From: Bdellovibrionales bacterium
Lineage (GTDB): Bacteria; Bdellovibrionota; Bdellovibrionia; Bdellovibrionales; UBA1609
NCBI GenBank assembly: GCA_027459485.1
Contig: DAIDIG010000003.1
Span: 124,001 to 188,000 of the forward strand
Length of the DNA stretch: 64,000 bases
Reading direction: 5' to 3'
Shown: one piece after another, positions 7,865 through 16,552 of the stretch
Position numbering within the stretch: position 1 is the first letter of the stretch
Layout: every line of letters begins with the position of its first letter
Position numbers and translations under genes: made by a program
The notes under the pieces: model-generated
What the model was told of the DNA's origin: nothing
Databases searched by the model: none
Seen by the model: only the letters and a program-made list of their open reading frames with translations

Positions 7865-9434
7865 TTGTCGGGGGAGCATTTGGAATAAGCATCGATTTGC
7901 AAGACGTTCCGTTCAATACTCGATTAAGGCCATCCAGCTTTTCTTGCCAAGTCTTTGTGACGGCGTGAGCTACGACCCCATACAAAGCATCGTAACCAAC
8001 AATGGTCGTGCCGATTTGAGCTTGAACTTTCGCCTCAACGGCGGGAGCAAGAATATCATCAAGAAAGTAGAATAGTGCCGCTTGTCTCGGATTTAACCCG
8101 GGCGGCACTTGTTCTTCAATTGTTTGCAAATGTCGTAGCTTAACCTGCGGCAAAACATGCAATCGTTCGAGTTCGGCCATCTCGTGCGGCGTCCATCTTC
8201 TTGTTCGCAAATCAGTCAGTGCATCTAGGAGTTGATCAGAGCGCCTGCCACTAAAAAAATTGAGAATATAAGCGGTGAGCGCACCTTCGATTCGCTCTTG
8301 CGGCAATACGCTGACGTTGACGACTGAACCAACGAGCTCGTAGTTATGATCGAACTCCATGTCGCCCGGCGAAGGAATTCGCTCCGCTGAAACACCGAGC
8401 GCCGCGAGCAGCCTCTGGCCGCGAGTTGCAACTTGACTCCAATTTGGCGTTGCCCAAGGCGAGAAATTACCAAGAATCTTCATGATAACCGTCACGCCAA
8501 AATAATCATTCTGAATGTTCACCGGATCCATTGTGAGGTCATAACCGGAAACTGGCTGAGCGAGTGGACTTTTCACCTTTTTGTACATGCTCTGAATATA
8601 CCGATCGACTTGTGCTTCAATCCTCGCCGAGGTTATGGTCATATCACCATGCGAGGCAATATAGCGATAAATATAAACTCGGGACTTAACTGGGGGAGTG
8701 GTCTCATACTCAGGGGCTATCAAGCGTAATTTCAGGCCATCTTGAATAAGTGCTTCAGGCGACACAATCGCTTTGTTAGCGGTCACACCAATGACTGTGG
8801 CGTGCGAAAAAATTTGCCGACTTTTCAACATGCAGGCGCTGAGTTCACTCGAAACCGACCCAACGGCGTTCGATAATACGATATCACCGGGGATTACAAT
8901 ATAGCCAAAAAATTCAGCTGATCGAGGATTCTGTTCAGCGGCCCAATTCGACTGCGGCAGCAAATCGGAAGTGCGGATGACGGACGGGAAGCTTTTGGCA
9001 AATTTCCGTAATCCGACGTAGGCCACTTCTTCCGACAAAATTTGGAGCAAATACAAAATGCGGCGCTTCTTTTCTAGATTCGAGAAACTTGTGTAACGGT
9101 AAAGCTGGCGCACATTCTCAAGCCCGCGCGCTAAGTTTGCAAAATCGCGCGCCGTTTCAGCCTCGGTTGCGCCAGTAAGGTTTGCATATTTAAGTCTCTT
9201 CAGCAAATCGGCAAAAATCGCCGAGGCATCGCGGCGATCTCTCAGAATTTCAACATCGGTCGGAAATTGAAATGGGCGGAGCAAGAGGGCAGGAGAGACC
9301 TGCGGGCCCGCTTTTTCGACCAGAGTTTGCGTCCACGAATCAAGATTTATTCCCGGCAAAAACGACCGTGAGTTCACTTGAGCTGAGGCCGCCGTTGCGA
9401 CAGCAAGCACAATTGCGGTCAACATGTTTCTCAT
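7845..9434 (-). CDS. Secreted YiiX-like (NlpC/P60 superfamily) protein
   Basis: A 529-aa protein with signal peptide (cleavage after ATAASAQ) and ribosome site GGAG before the ATG. The first 165 residues are helical and unassigned. From about 175 the sequence follows the YiiX/YebB permuted papain-like family: GDIVLSN, then FSHATVIGV with the expected His, later PGDMEFDHNYELVGSV, which matches the family's Pro-Ser-Asp-x-Glu-x-Asp...Leu-Val segment. The Cys-Ser-Glu motif that normally supplies the nucleophile was not found; the equivalent stretch reads NDYFGVTVIM. The protein may therefore be an inactive member or use another residue. Members act on cell-wall or lipid-linked amide bonds. It ends 20 bp inside the convergent neighbour. 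Confidence 0.7.
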   Translation of the reverse strand: MRNMLTAIVLAVATAASAQVNSRSFLPGINLDSWTQTLVEKAGPQVSPALLLRPFQFPTDVEILRDRRDASAIFADLLKRLKYANLTGATEAETARDFANLARGLENVRQLYRYTSFSNLEKKRRILYLLQILSEEVAYVGLRKFAKSFPSVIRTSDLLPQSNWAAEQNPRSAEFFGYIVIPGDIVLSNAVGSVSSELSACMLKSRQIFSHATVIGVTANKAIVSPEALIQDGLKLRLIAPEYETTPPVKSRVYIYRYIASHGDMTITSARIEAQVDRYIQSMYKKVKSPLAQPVSGYDLTMDPVNIQNDYFGVTVIMKILGNFSPWATPNWSQVATRGQRLLAALGVSAERIPSPGDMEFDHNYELVGSVVNVSVLPQERIEGALTAYILNFFSGRRSDQLLDALTDLRTRRWTPHEMAELERLHVLPQVKLRHLQTIEEQVPPGLNPRQAALFYFLDDILAPAVEAKVQAQIGTTIVGYDALYGVVAHAVTKTWQEKLDGLNRVLNGTSCKSMLIPNAPPTTNTAKG

Positions 9435-9528
9435 ACGGGCTCCGCGCGGATTTATTCACAGAGCGCGCACTCTACCACGTTTACCGCGCCACCGCGACAG
9501 TCAAGAATTTCTTACATCCAGTAGATAG

Positions 9529-9951
9529 TTAGAGCTCGGCCTCTATGCGGTTAAAAATTTTTAAAAGTTCTTTTCTCACGTCATCTGCAGAGAAAGGTTT
9601 CACAATGTATCCTGAAATCCCTTTCATAACAGCCGAAATCACAGTGGGCTTTGAGCTATCCGTTGTGATAACAACAACACGGGTATGCTCAATTGTCGAT
9701 GTTTGCCTAATGGTATCAAGCGTTTTAAGCCCATCCATCTCTGGCATATTGAGATCTAAAAAAACAACCCAGTAGGAATTCTCGCTTTTGGCTGCCGACT
9801 TAATCTTTTCTATGGCCGTTCGCCCATCAGACGTTTCGTCAATGAACGAAAAACCAAGTTTATTGAGCACAGAGCGAATTTCATTTCGCGCGATACTCGA
9901 ATCGTCGACAATTAAAAAGCGCGCGTTGGCGTTAAACATATAAGTAGCCAT
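9529..9951 (-). CDS. Stand-alone CheY-like response regulator receiver
   Basis: About 140 aa forming a single receiver domain: acidic pair in LIVDDSS near the N terminus, phospho-acceptor Asp in VVFLDLNMPEMDG, Thr in VVVITTD, and the conserved Lys in IVKPFSADD. No output domain is present, so it should signal through protein contact as CheY and related phosphorelay intermediates do. The start at 9951 is favoured since GAGG lies 9 nt upstream; an ATG five codons earlier (9966) is possible. No histidine kinase or chemotaxis gene lies in the window, so the partner kinase is encoded elsewhere. It runs in the same direction as the dioxygenase gene upstream, from which it is separated by a few nucleotides. 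Confidence 0.9.
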   Translation of the reverse strand: MATYMFNANARFLIVDDSSIARNEIRSVLNKLGFSFIDETSDGRTAIEKIKSAAKSENSYWVVFLDLNMPEMDGLKTLDTIRQTSTIEHTRVVVITTDSSKPTVISAVMKGISGYIVKPFSADDVRKELLKIFNRIEAEL

Positions 9952-9974
9952 AAGTGTTAACCTCAACTCTCTAA

Positions 9975-10781
9975 TTACCTGAAACTGAAACTTCGCATTG
10001 AAATCGAGCCGTTTTGAATTTCCTCGTATTCAAATGTTAGCTCGTCCATGTGATTTGACGCACCTAAGACGTAATAAAGGGGAAAGTAGTGCTCCATGCT
10101 AGGTACACTTAACCTACCACTTTCAGTTTCATGAAATTTATTTATCAGCGAGGTAAAATCCTTATCTTGCAATTTTGTTTTGAGCCAATCGTCAAACTCA
10201 ATGGCCCAAGCGTAAGGTTTTGCATTTGGCGTCCAGCGCATGGTACTCAGGTTGTGGACGAGATTGCCGCTCCCCATAATCAAAATTCCTTGCTCGCGAA
10301 GCGGTGCTAATTTCTCTCCCATTTCAAAATGCCATTGGCTACCTTGTTTCATGTTTAAGCTCAGCTGTAAAACTGGGATGTCGGCCTTTGGATAAAGATG
10401 GCGCAATACCGACCATGTCCCGTGATCGAGGCCCCAGACCTCCAAGTCGGGTTGAATAGTCGGAGCATCGACCGAATCTCGGATCATTCTTGCGATTTGA
10501 GGATCGCCGGGTGCAGCATACTGAATGTCATACAACTCTCGCGGAAAACCATAGAAATCGTGAATCGTTTTGGGTCGAGACATTTCAGTTATGAATGTGC
10601 CGTCCGTCATCCAATGTGCTGATATGACAAGTATCGCGCGCGGTCGCGGAAGTTCCTGACCCATTTTAGCCAACGCCATGGTGTAGGCGTTGGTGGCAAT
10701 GGCATTCATAGGCGAGCCGTGTCCTATGAACAGAACTGGCATTCTTTCAGAGGAGAACTCGCCCAATGATTGATTCAGCAT
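9975..10781 (-). CDS. ygiD: YgiD-type extradiol ring-cleavage dioxygenase (LigB/DODA superfamily)
   Basis: 268 aa, normal length for this family. The metal-site residues are visible: GHGSPM near residue 20, SAHWM near 54, DHGTW near 119, plus the later segment SMEHYFPLYYVLGA. The family uses a single Zn or Fe ion; plant and E. coli members open the ring of DOPA-like catechols, but the bacterial physiological substrate is often unknown. It starts 14 nt after the YceI gene with GGGAG upstream, so the two appear to be cotranscribed. The receiver gene follows on the same strand. Family assignment is firm, substrate is not. Confidence 0.88.
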   Translation of the reverse strand: MLNQSLGEFSSERMPVLFIGHGSPMNAIATNAYTMALAKMGQELPRPRAILVISAHWMTDGTFITEMSRPKTIHDFYGFPRELYDIQYAAPGDPQIARMIRDSVDAPTIQPDLEVWGLDHGTWSVLRHLYPKADIPVLQLSLNMKQGSQWHFEMGEKLAPLREQGILIMGSGNLVHNLSTMRWTPNAKPYAWAIEFDDWLKTKLQDKDFTSLINKFHETESGRLSVPSMEHYFPLYYVLGASNHMDELTFEYEEIQNGSISMRSFSFR

Positions 10782-10795
10782 AACACTCCCTAATA

Positions 10796-11326
10796 TTAGC
10801 TTTGTTTTGCAAATTGCAAATCAAGCGTAATCGTAACTTCGTCGCCAACCAAGACGCCGCCGGTTTCAAGTGCAGCATTCCAAGTAAGACCAAAGTCTTT
10901 TCGCTTTATCTTTGTAGTGGCCGAGAGCCCAATTTTTGTATTACCAAACGGGTCTTTCAGCTCAGGGCTCGGCCCCTCCACCTCGAGAGTCACTTGTTTT
11001 GTAACACCTTTAATTGTGAGGTCACCGATAACTTTAAGTAGGCCGCTGCCCGAAGAAGAAACGGTTTTTGATTTAAAGCTCAGAGTCGGGAATTTTTCGA
11101 CATCGAAAAAGTCAGGACTTTTAAGATGACCGTCTCTTTGCGGTTCACGTGTATTGATACTTGCGGCTTCAATGGTCGCTTCGGCCGTCGCCTTTTCAGG
11201 ATTTGCACTATCGAAGATCATTTTGCCGGTGAGCTTTTCAAAAGTGCCATGCACTTTCGCTATCATCATATGTTTTACACTGAAACCCACTGATGAATGT
11301 GCGGGGTCGAGTTGATAAGTTGCCAT
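10796..11326 (-). CDS. YceI-family lipid-binding protein (cytoplasmic form)
   Basis: 176 aa. The start at 11326 is chosen because AAAAGGAGCAAATA precedes this ATG; upstream codons in frame come from a GTT/CAA trinucleotide run and are more likely untranslated leader. The sequence is a clear YceI lipocalin-like barrel: YQLDPAHSSVGFSVKHMM, AKVHGTFEKLTGKM, SINTREPQRDGHLKSPDFFD, FPTLSFKSK, LTIKGVTKQVTLEVE and the closing DEVTITLDLQF. Family members bind polyisoprenoid or amide lipids. There is no signal peptide, unlike E. coli YceI, so this copy should be cytoplasmic. It heads a short operon with the YgiD-type enzyme. Confidence 0.92.
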   Translation of the reverse strand: MATYQLDPAHSSVGFSVKHMMIAKVHGTFEKLTGKMIFDSANPEKATAEATIEAASINTREPQRDGHLKSPDFFDVEKFPTLSFKSKTVSSSGSGLLKVIGDLTIKGVTKQVTLEVEGPSPELKDPFGNTKIGLSATTKIKRKDFGLTWNAALETGGVLVGDEVTITLDLQFAKQS

Positions 11327-11564
11327 TATTTGCTCCTTTTGTTGTTGTTGTTGTTCATTCACTTTACTCCGATTTAGATATGTTTATTAGATCGTATTAT
11401 TTAAATATACTGTTCAGTTTATTGAACGACGGCCAAACACCGTAGGATGCCACCGGCCTTTTAGACAACTATCTGAAAATTCAACAGAAAATGGACTGGC
11501 CTACGGATCGCCCGAGCGAGACCAAAGGCTTCAATTAAATCGTCAAAAAACCGATAAAATATGC

Positions 11565-12761
11565 ATGAGGCAGTTGTGCGTCTTCGTTCTATTCGTGCCC
11601 CTGATCGCAGCGATTTCTCTCGTGACGGGTTGCGGACGAATTTGGGGGACGATCACATTAAAAACGCCGGCAACCGCAACAGTATCAATTTCAAAAATAG
11701 AAATCACGACGTCAGCGCAAACCCTCAATGCGGGAACATGCTCCGGCATGGTCACGGTTCAGGCTGTAGACACCTCGGGCAACCCACTTCAGGTTAGTTC
11801 CAACACAACGGTCGACCCGTTCGGCAACGGCTATATGTTTTTTTCGGACCCCTCATGTATGAACCAAGTTTCAACTGTTACTATCCCGAGTGGGTCAAGC
11901 TCCGCCAATTTTTATTTCGAAGCTCAGGCGACAAATCCGCTCGCAGTGTCAGCTGCTGGTGCGACAGGGGCGAATCAAACAGAGACCGTTAATGTTGGCA
12001 ACTCCATCACCGGATTTACGTATACAAATACGGCTTACACGGGTGACCCCAATACATTTGGCGATAACGGTTTCTTTCCGGATTATCTATCGGCGTATAA
12101 CGGCACGCTCTATATTGGTTACAACAACAACGGGGCTGGTACTGACGGAATTTTGGTTTCGGCGTACAATGGCAATGACGCAAGCCCCAGTTGGACCCTC
12201 ACGAATAGTGGCAGCAGCATCGCATATTCATCCACCACCGATATTTCGCCCGCACTGATCACATACAATGGGTTACTTTATGCCACATGGACCGACACCA
12301 ATGGCACGTATACTGAAATTCGTGTCAAAAGTTTTGATGGTACAACATGGTCGGCCGCCGATAACGGATCGCTCAATTTTAATAGCTCTGAAAATGCCAC
12401 ACACCCCGGCTTTGGAATTTACAATGGCAATCTTTATGTCACCTGGGACGAAAACGGTCTCGTTCATGTCGCCAAATACAACGGTGGAACATCGTGGTCG
12501 TTTATCGATGACAATGGTTCAGGCGGAACAAACGGCACATTCATGAATTACAACTCGAGCAAATCGGCGGACTTCCCAGTGCTTTGGGGGACCGCTTCTG
12601 GTTTGTTTGCGGCATGGTATGAGAATAGCGAGCTTCGAATCAAAATCTTCAATGGTACGTCATGGTCGGCCGCCGACCCCGGGGCAGGAATTCAAACCAC
12701 TAGTATCAACTATTGGGCGCAGGCCAACCAAATCGCAAGTTTTGCCACCATTCAGGGTTAG
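11565..12761 (+). CDS. 5' part of a split giant lipoprotein (stops at in-frame TAG)
   Basis: 398 codons. Signal peptide with lipobox V-T-G-C (Cys23), then a Cys-containing immunoglobulin-like segment (about 40-150) and a run of repeats of the form YNGxLYxxW (for example YNGTLYIGY, YNGLLYATW, YNGNLYVTW) alternating with FDGTTWSAAD / FNGTSWSAAD units, as in beta-propeller or sialidase-like proteins. The frame ends at TAG 12759-12761, but the same frame continues without another stop to 14321 with the same kind of repeats (TYIAWSEG follows the stop directly). It therefore looks like one 919-codon gene broken by a single nonsense codon. Whether this is a real mutation, readthrough, or a sequencing error cannot be decided here. 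Confidence 0.8.
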   Translation: MRQLCVFVLFVPLIAAISLVTGCGRIWGTITLKTPATATVSISKIEITTSAQTLNAGTCSGMVTVQAVDTSGNPLQVSSNTTVDPFGNGYMFFSDPSCMNQVSTVTIPSGSSSANFYFEAQATNPLAVSAAGATGANQTETVNVGNSITGFTYTNTAYTGDPNTFGDNGFFPDYLSAYNGTLYIGYNNNGAGTDGILVSAYNGNDASPSWTLTNSGSSIAYSSTTDISPALITYNGLLYATWTDTNGTYTEIRVKSFDGTTWSAADNGSLNFNSSENATHPGFGIYNGNLYVTWDENGLVHVAKYNGGTSWSFIDDNGSGGTNGTFMNYNSSKSADFPVLWGTASGLFAAWYENSELRIKIFNGTSWSAADPGAGIQTTSINYWAQANQIASFATIQG

Positions 12762-14321
12762 ACCTACATCGCTTGGAGTGAAGGTTCCCCCGCTAATTTG
12801 CATGTTGCCGTTTACTCAGGTGGAACAACCTGGACAAATGTCGATAACGGCGGTCTTAACAATTCCATCTCAAAAGCTATTGCGGGGCAGCCTTCACTTG
12901 TTGCGTACCAAGACCGGCTTTATGTCGCTTGGCCAGAATCGGATGGACTACCGGGTGTTTCTTATGACTCAACCCAAATACGAATTTCTGTTTATAACGG
13001 CAACGATGCAAGCCCAAGTTGGACGTCGATTACACCTGGCGATGATGGTATTGCATATGTGCCGTGGTATGAGGGGGCAGGCATATCATCGTCTTATTCG
13101 TCGCCAACGTTTACGGTGTTTAACAACAAACTTTATTTATCATGGGGCGACAGCCAAGCGACAGATACTGGTGTTTTTCAAGAAGGAACAACGGCGACAA
13201 AACTTTGGTTCCCGAACTTATCAAATAACGGGGGTGGGGGTGGCGTTTATCAATTGAGCGGCTGTATGTCCGATGAAGTTCGCACTGCTGACAGTTCAGG
13301 CGCTATAGTTGAGGCGCCATCAAATATCACCGTCACACTTTCAGGTAGCGGGATTGGGTTCTTCTCAGATTCGAATTGCAGTCAACCACTGGCAAGTGAT
13401 CAAGTCACAATTAATGCTGGCGACACAGGGGCCCACTTCTTTTTTCTAGCTGAAAGCGGAGGCGATACATTTGCAATAACTGGAACGCCGTCTGGCGCGC
13501 TCAGCGCAGCATCGCAAAATCTGACTTACGCCAACGTCGACGATTGGATTGGAGGCGCGAGCTGTACAGGGGTGTGGACAGATAACAATTGTTGGAGTCA
13601 AGGAGGGGCCCCAAATACTTATGCCGGAACAGCGATCTTCAGCAATAGTTTATGTTCGACCAATTGCAATGCCACAATTAATTCTAGTGGTACTGTTGCC
13701 AACAACATCGTGCTTGAGTCGGATTACACCGGAACTGTCACACAGGGAGCCGGGTATTCTTCAGGTACCGGAAGTACATTAGAAGTGCTGGGCGGAACAT
13801 TTAAAGGCAGCAGCTCATCCGCAGATACCTTCTCTGCGGGAGCAGGCACAGCTACGGGGCGATACGGAGTCTTTTTAGATGGTACAGGCACGCTAAACCT
13901 TCAAGCAGCAACTCTTCTTGTTGGGGTATGCTATGCATGCAGTGGAGCTTTTGTGAATGATGGCGGAACATTTACGGCGGGTACAGGTACAGTTGAACTT
14001 CAACCCGGTGGCTCGCATTTAATCGTGGGCTCGTCGACCTTCTACAATCTAACGATGGATAATAGTTCGAGCGCCGCTGGATTTATCGTCTTTCAGGCTG
14101 GGGCCACTCAAACTGTTACGAATGCGCTCACACTTATCGGCGGGTCAAACTACCTCTATCTCAACAGTTCGACACCCGGAACGCAATGGAATCTCGTGCC
14201 GCCTTCTGGCACCACTTTGGGTGGTAATCTTCAAGTTCAAGATTCAAATAGCTCCGTTACGATTCATTCCGGTGCAAACTCTACAGATAGCGGCAACAAC
14301 ACGAATTGGTCGTTCCCGTAA
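12762..14321 (+). pseudogene. 3' part of the split giant lipoprotein gene
   Basis: In phase with the gene beginning at 11565 and separated from it only by the TAG at 12759-12761. It has no start codon with a ribosome site of its own; the first possible start is a TTG at 12798. It encodes further propeller-like repeats (VAVYSGGTTWTNVDNG, ISVYNGNDASPSW, which also occurs in the 5' part), then an immunoglobulin-like domain with two Cys (about 13255-13530: SGIGFFSDSNCSQPL), and a C-terminal beta-helix-like stretch typical of G8/autotransporter-like repeats (GTGTLNLQAATLLVG, GTGTVELQPGG). The end at NNTNWSFP looks natural. The FFSDSNCxxPL block also occurs in the 907-aa lipoprotein at 39836-42559, so the two share a domain type. 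Confidence 0.7.
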
Positions 14322-14322
14322 C

Positions 14323-15423
14323 AGTTGTTTTTCGGCAAAATACTGGATCGAAAAGGCCGCAGCCAAGGGTAATCCAGACGCCCATTATGTTATCTATCAA
14401 TATGAATGGGATAAAAAAAATGCCTTATCCCACCTGAAAATAGCGGCTGAATCTAAAGAGATTCCTGCAGCGGAGTATGACTTCGCAAGAAAGCTGGACG
14501 ATGAAAACAACTGCACGAAAATAAAGGCCGCTAGATACTGGGCCCTCCTTGCGCAAAAGGCAAAGTTGAATGTGCTCGATGTTTTGAATTCGATTAAACG
14601 GCATGGGGCTTGTTGTCATGTAAAAGGAATTCCGTGGCCAACTGGAGAAAAGACTTCGAAACAAGAGTTCGCCCCTCAGGTTGCTGAGGATTATGCAAAT
14701 GGTGAAAACGGAAAAAGTCAAAATTTTGATCTTGCGCTCAAAGTGATTTGTAATGGGGACGACATGTCACCTTTTGAAAGAGATCAAATGATAAATTATG
14801 TTCTTAAGATGAGAGCGGAACCTAATTTGCCTCCGCTTCGGTATTGTGATTTCGCCTCGAGCGGTGAAACTATGGCCTACTGCCAAACTCAAGATGCAAG
14901 TAAATCTCAAAGGGCCAACGAAAATAGCATAGCCACTATATCTATGAACTGGCCATTACCAGCTCGAAAGGCTCTGAATCGCCTAATGCCTGTTGCAAAT
15001 GATTATTTCAAAGCTGAATCGTATTTCGAAAATGATACTTATCGCGGTGGTTCCGAGCAAGCGAGCCAAATAATTGGCGACGAAGACGACCTCAAAACGG
15101 AATTTACAAAGCAACTGAAAAAGCTTGCAAACCAATCTCCTAAAGTAGTTTCGAACGATCGTCTAAAAATTGTTGAACGACAACTAAACGCAATAGTGAA
15201 AGAGAAGTTCAGCATGGGCGACACGGCCAGCCAGAAGCTATTAACGAATGCTCAGAATGAGTGGATTGCGTATCGAAATATGTGGGCAAATCTCTATGTG
15301 GCGCTTTGGACTGGCAAGCTTGATGCAACGTCGGCAAAAACTCGTGCTGATTATGATCTCACCCGACTTCGAATTTATCAGCTTAAGGATGTCGACGTTG
15401 TTTCAGAGGATAAGACAAATTAA
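14323..15423 (+). pseudogene. 5'-truncated Sel1-repeat / LprI-like gene
   Basis: The frame becomes protein-like immediately after the preceding stop (AKYWIEKAAAKGNPDAHY, a Sel1-type repeat) and runs to TAA at 15423, but it has neither a start codon with a ribosome site nor a signal peptide; the frame upstream is only a shadow of the previous gene. So the 5' end has been lost at a junction near 14322-14330. Sel1-like helices fill about the first 100 codons. The C-terminal half contains the LprI N-terminal-like (DUF1311) signature: paired Cys-x-Gln-Asp-Ala near the middle and LLTNAQNEWIAYRNMWANLY near the end. Intact relatives are periplasmic lysozyme-inhibitor-like proteins. Its last 112 bp are duplicated at 18272-18387. 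Confidence 0.7.
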
Positions 15424-15424
15424 A
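15309..15424 (+). repeat. Direct repeat, copy 1 (3' end of LprI-like gene)
   Basis: 116 bp that recur at 18272-18387 (offset 2963) with four differences that I can count: positions 15327, 15399, 15408 and 15421. In the gene's frame the first three are third-codon-position changes that keep the amino acid (Ala, Val, Glu); the last removes the stop codon in copy 2. Confidence 0.9.
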
Positions 15425-15657
15425 ATGGCCTAAACTGAAAAAGCTTTTCGCTCCAGCTAAAACGCAGCCGTCAGTTCAAGAAGTCGAGCAGCGGCTACTT
15501 GCTGTTCAGGCGTTTGAGGCGAAGAAGTGGGCGGCGCCCTGTCTTATATCGACTTTGTTGGCGAACGCGAATTTGCGAAAAGCGCGCGCGGTTTAGAAAA
15601 TAATTCTGTAAAGTTTTCCGGTGTTGGGATTTTGCCAACAGTTTGTTGCGGGCTCTA

Positions 15658-15687
15658 TTGCGGTCAAGAATATTCTTACTGTATAGA
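15658..15687 (+). promoter_or_regulatory. Putative promoter with central palindrome, leaderless start for the TIGR02147 regulator
   Basis: A -35-like TTGCGG (15658-15663) and a -10-like TATAGA (15682-15687) are 18 bp apart, and a perfect 12-bp palindrome AAGAATATTCTT (15666-15677) fills the spacer. The start codon of the regulator at 15696 lies only 8 nt after the -10 box and has no Shine-Dalgarno sequence, which fits a leaderless mRNA. A dyad in the spacer is a usual place for autorepression. Confidence 0.5.
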
Positions 15688-15695
15688 ACTCCACC

Positions 15696-16547
15696 ATGTC
15701 TGATGTACAACTGTACCGGCGTTATTTGAAAAATGAATTGGCGAGACGTTGCAAGACGAATTCGTCTTATTCTTTGCGGGCCTTTGCGAAAGCGCTCGAG
15801 GTTGATCCGGGGACGTTGTCGAGAATACTCAACGGTCAACAAGCGCTTTCGTTTAAGATGGCGCAAAAGGTTGCGGCAAAACTCGATCTCGACCCCAAGC
15901 AAGAAACTGAGTTCTTTCGCTCGTTGGCGCGGCAAAAAGGTTTGGTGCAGCTCGGTCAACAGGCGCAAGCGATTGAGTCTGACCGCGGTAGTGATGAAAA
16001 CGAATTGACACCGGATTATAAGGGCGATGACTTTCGCATCGAATACTACCGCCTTATCGCCGATTGGTATCACCACGCGCTTATGGAGCTCACTCATGTG
16101 AAAGGCTTCAAGCCCGATATTCGCTACATTTCGCGCGAGCTTGGGATCAGTCAAACCGAGGCGAAACTCGCGCTTGAGCGACTCGTGTCTCTTGAGCTAT
16201 TGGCGAAGAAAAACGGAAAGCTTGTAAAGATTCAAGCGAAGCATTCAACGACCGACCGTCATGTGACGACGCCGGCTTTGCGCAAATGCCAAAAACAGTT
16301 TCTAGAAAAAGCGATTCATTCGCTTGAAAACGACCCGTTAGAAGAGCGAAGCCACACGAATATGATTATGGCGGGCGATTCTTCGAAGATCGAATCGGCA
16401 AAGCGGATGATTCGCGAGTTTCAAATGGCGCTGTGCAATTTTTTAGAATCCGGCAATCGAGATCGCGTTTTCAATCTCAGCGTCGCCTTATTTCCTGTGC
16501 AAAAAAATAATGAGAAAAACAAAACTAATATAGAAGATAAGGGGTAG
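15696..16547 (+). CDS. TIGR02147 / DUF4423-family transcriptional regulator
   Basis: 283 aa. The N-terminal 80 residues are an XRE-like helix-turn-helix: YSLRAFAKALEVDPGTLSRILNGQQALSFKMAQKVAAKLDLDPKQE. Next comes the DUF4423 region (DDFRIEYYRLIADWYHHALMELTHVKGFKPDIRYISRELGISQTEAKLALERLVSLELL), a second winged-helix-like unit. This architecture is the TIGR02147 family, which is strongly expanded in Bdellovibrionota and Fibrobacteres. The extreme C terminus is Lys/Asn-rich and probably disordered. It is followed after 5 nt by a secreted-protein gene, and TIGR02147 genes often sit beside such genes, so control of the downstream pair is plausible. Its upstream palindrome suggests autoregulation. 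Confidence 0.93.
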   Translation: MSDVQLYRRYLKNELARRCKTNSSYSLRAFAKALEVDPGTLSRILNGQQALSFKMAQKVAAKLDLDPKQETEFFRSLARQKGLVQLGQQAQAIESDRGSDENELTPDYKGDDFRIEYYRLIADWYHHALMELTHVKGFKPDIRYISRELGISQTEAKLALERLVSLELLAKKNGKLVKIQAKHSTTDRHVTTPALRKCQKQFLEKAIHSLENDPLEERSHTNMIMAGDSSKIESAKRMIREFQMALCNFLESGNRDRVFNLSVALFPVQKNNEKNKTNIEDKG

Positions 16548-16552
16548 TAACC

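Noticed and set aside
12607-13257. 216-codon ORF in a second frame across the TAG of the split lipoprotein
   Set aside because: It is a compositional shadow of repeats in the main frame and has no ribosome site.
14122-14322. N-terminal part of the 433-codon ORF running into the LprI-like fragment
   Set aside because: It overlaps the 3' end of the split lipoprotein gene in another frame, is basic and low in protein-like pattern; real coding signal starts after 14322.
15424-15695. Possible coding remnant after the LprI-like fragment (open frame with Leu/Ala/Glu-rich helix near 15475-15595)
   Set aside because: No start codon, ribosome site or recognisable family; the stretch ends at a TAG. 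Too weak to list.
15495-16154. 219-codon minus-strand ORF opposite the TIGR02147 gene
   Set aside because: It is antisense to a clear gene, very Arg-rich, and has no ribosome site or known motif.
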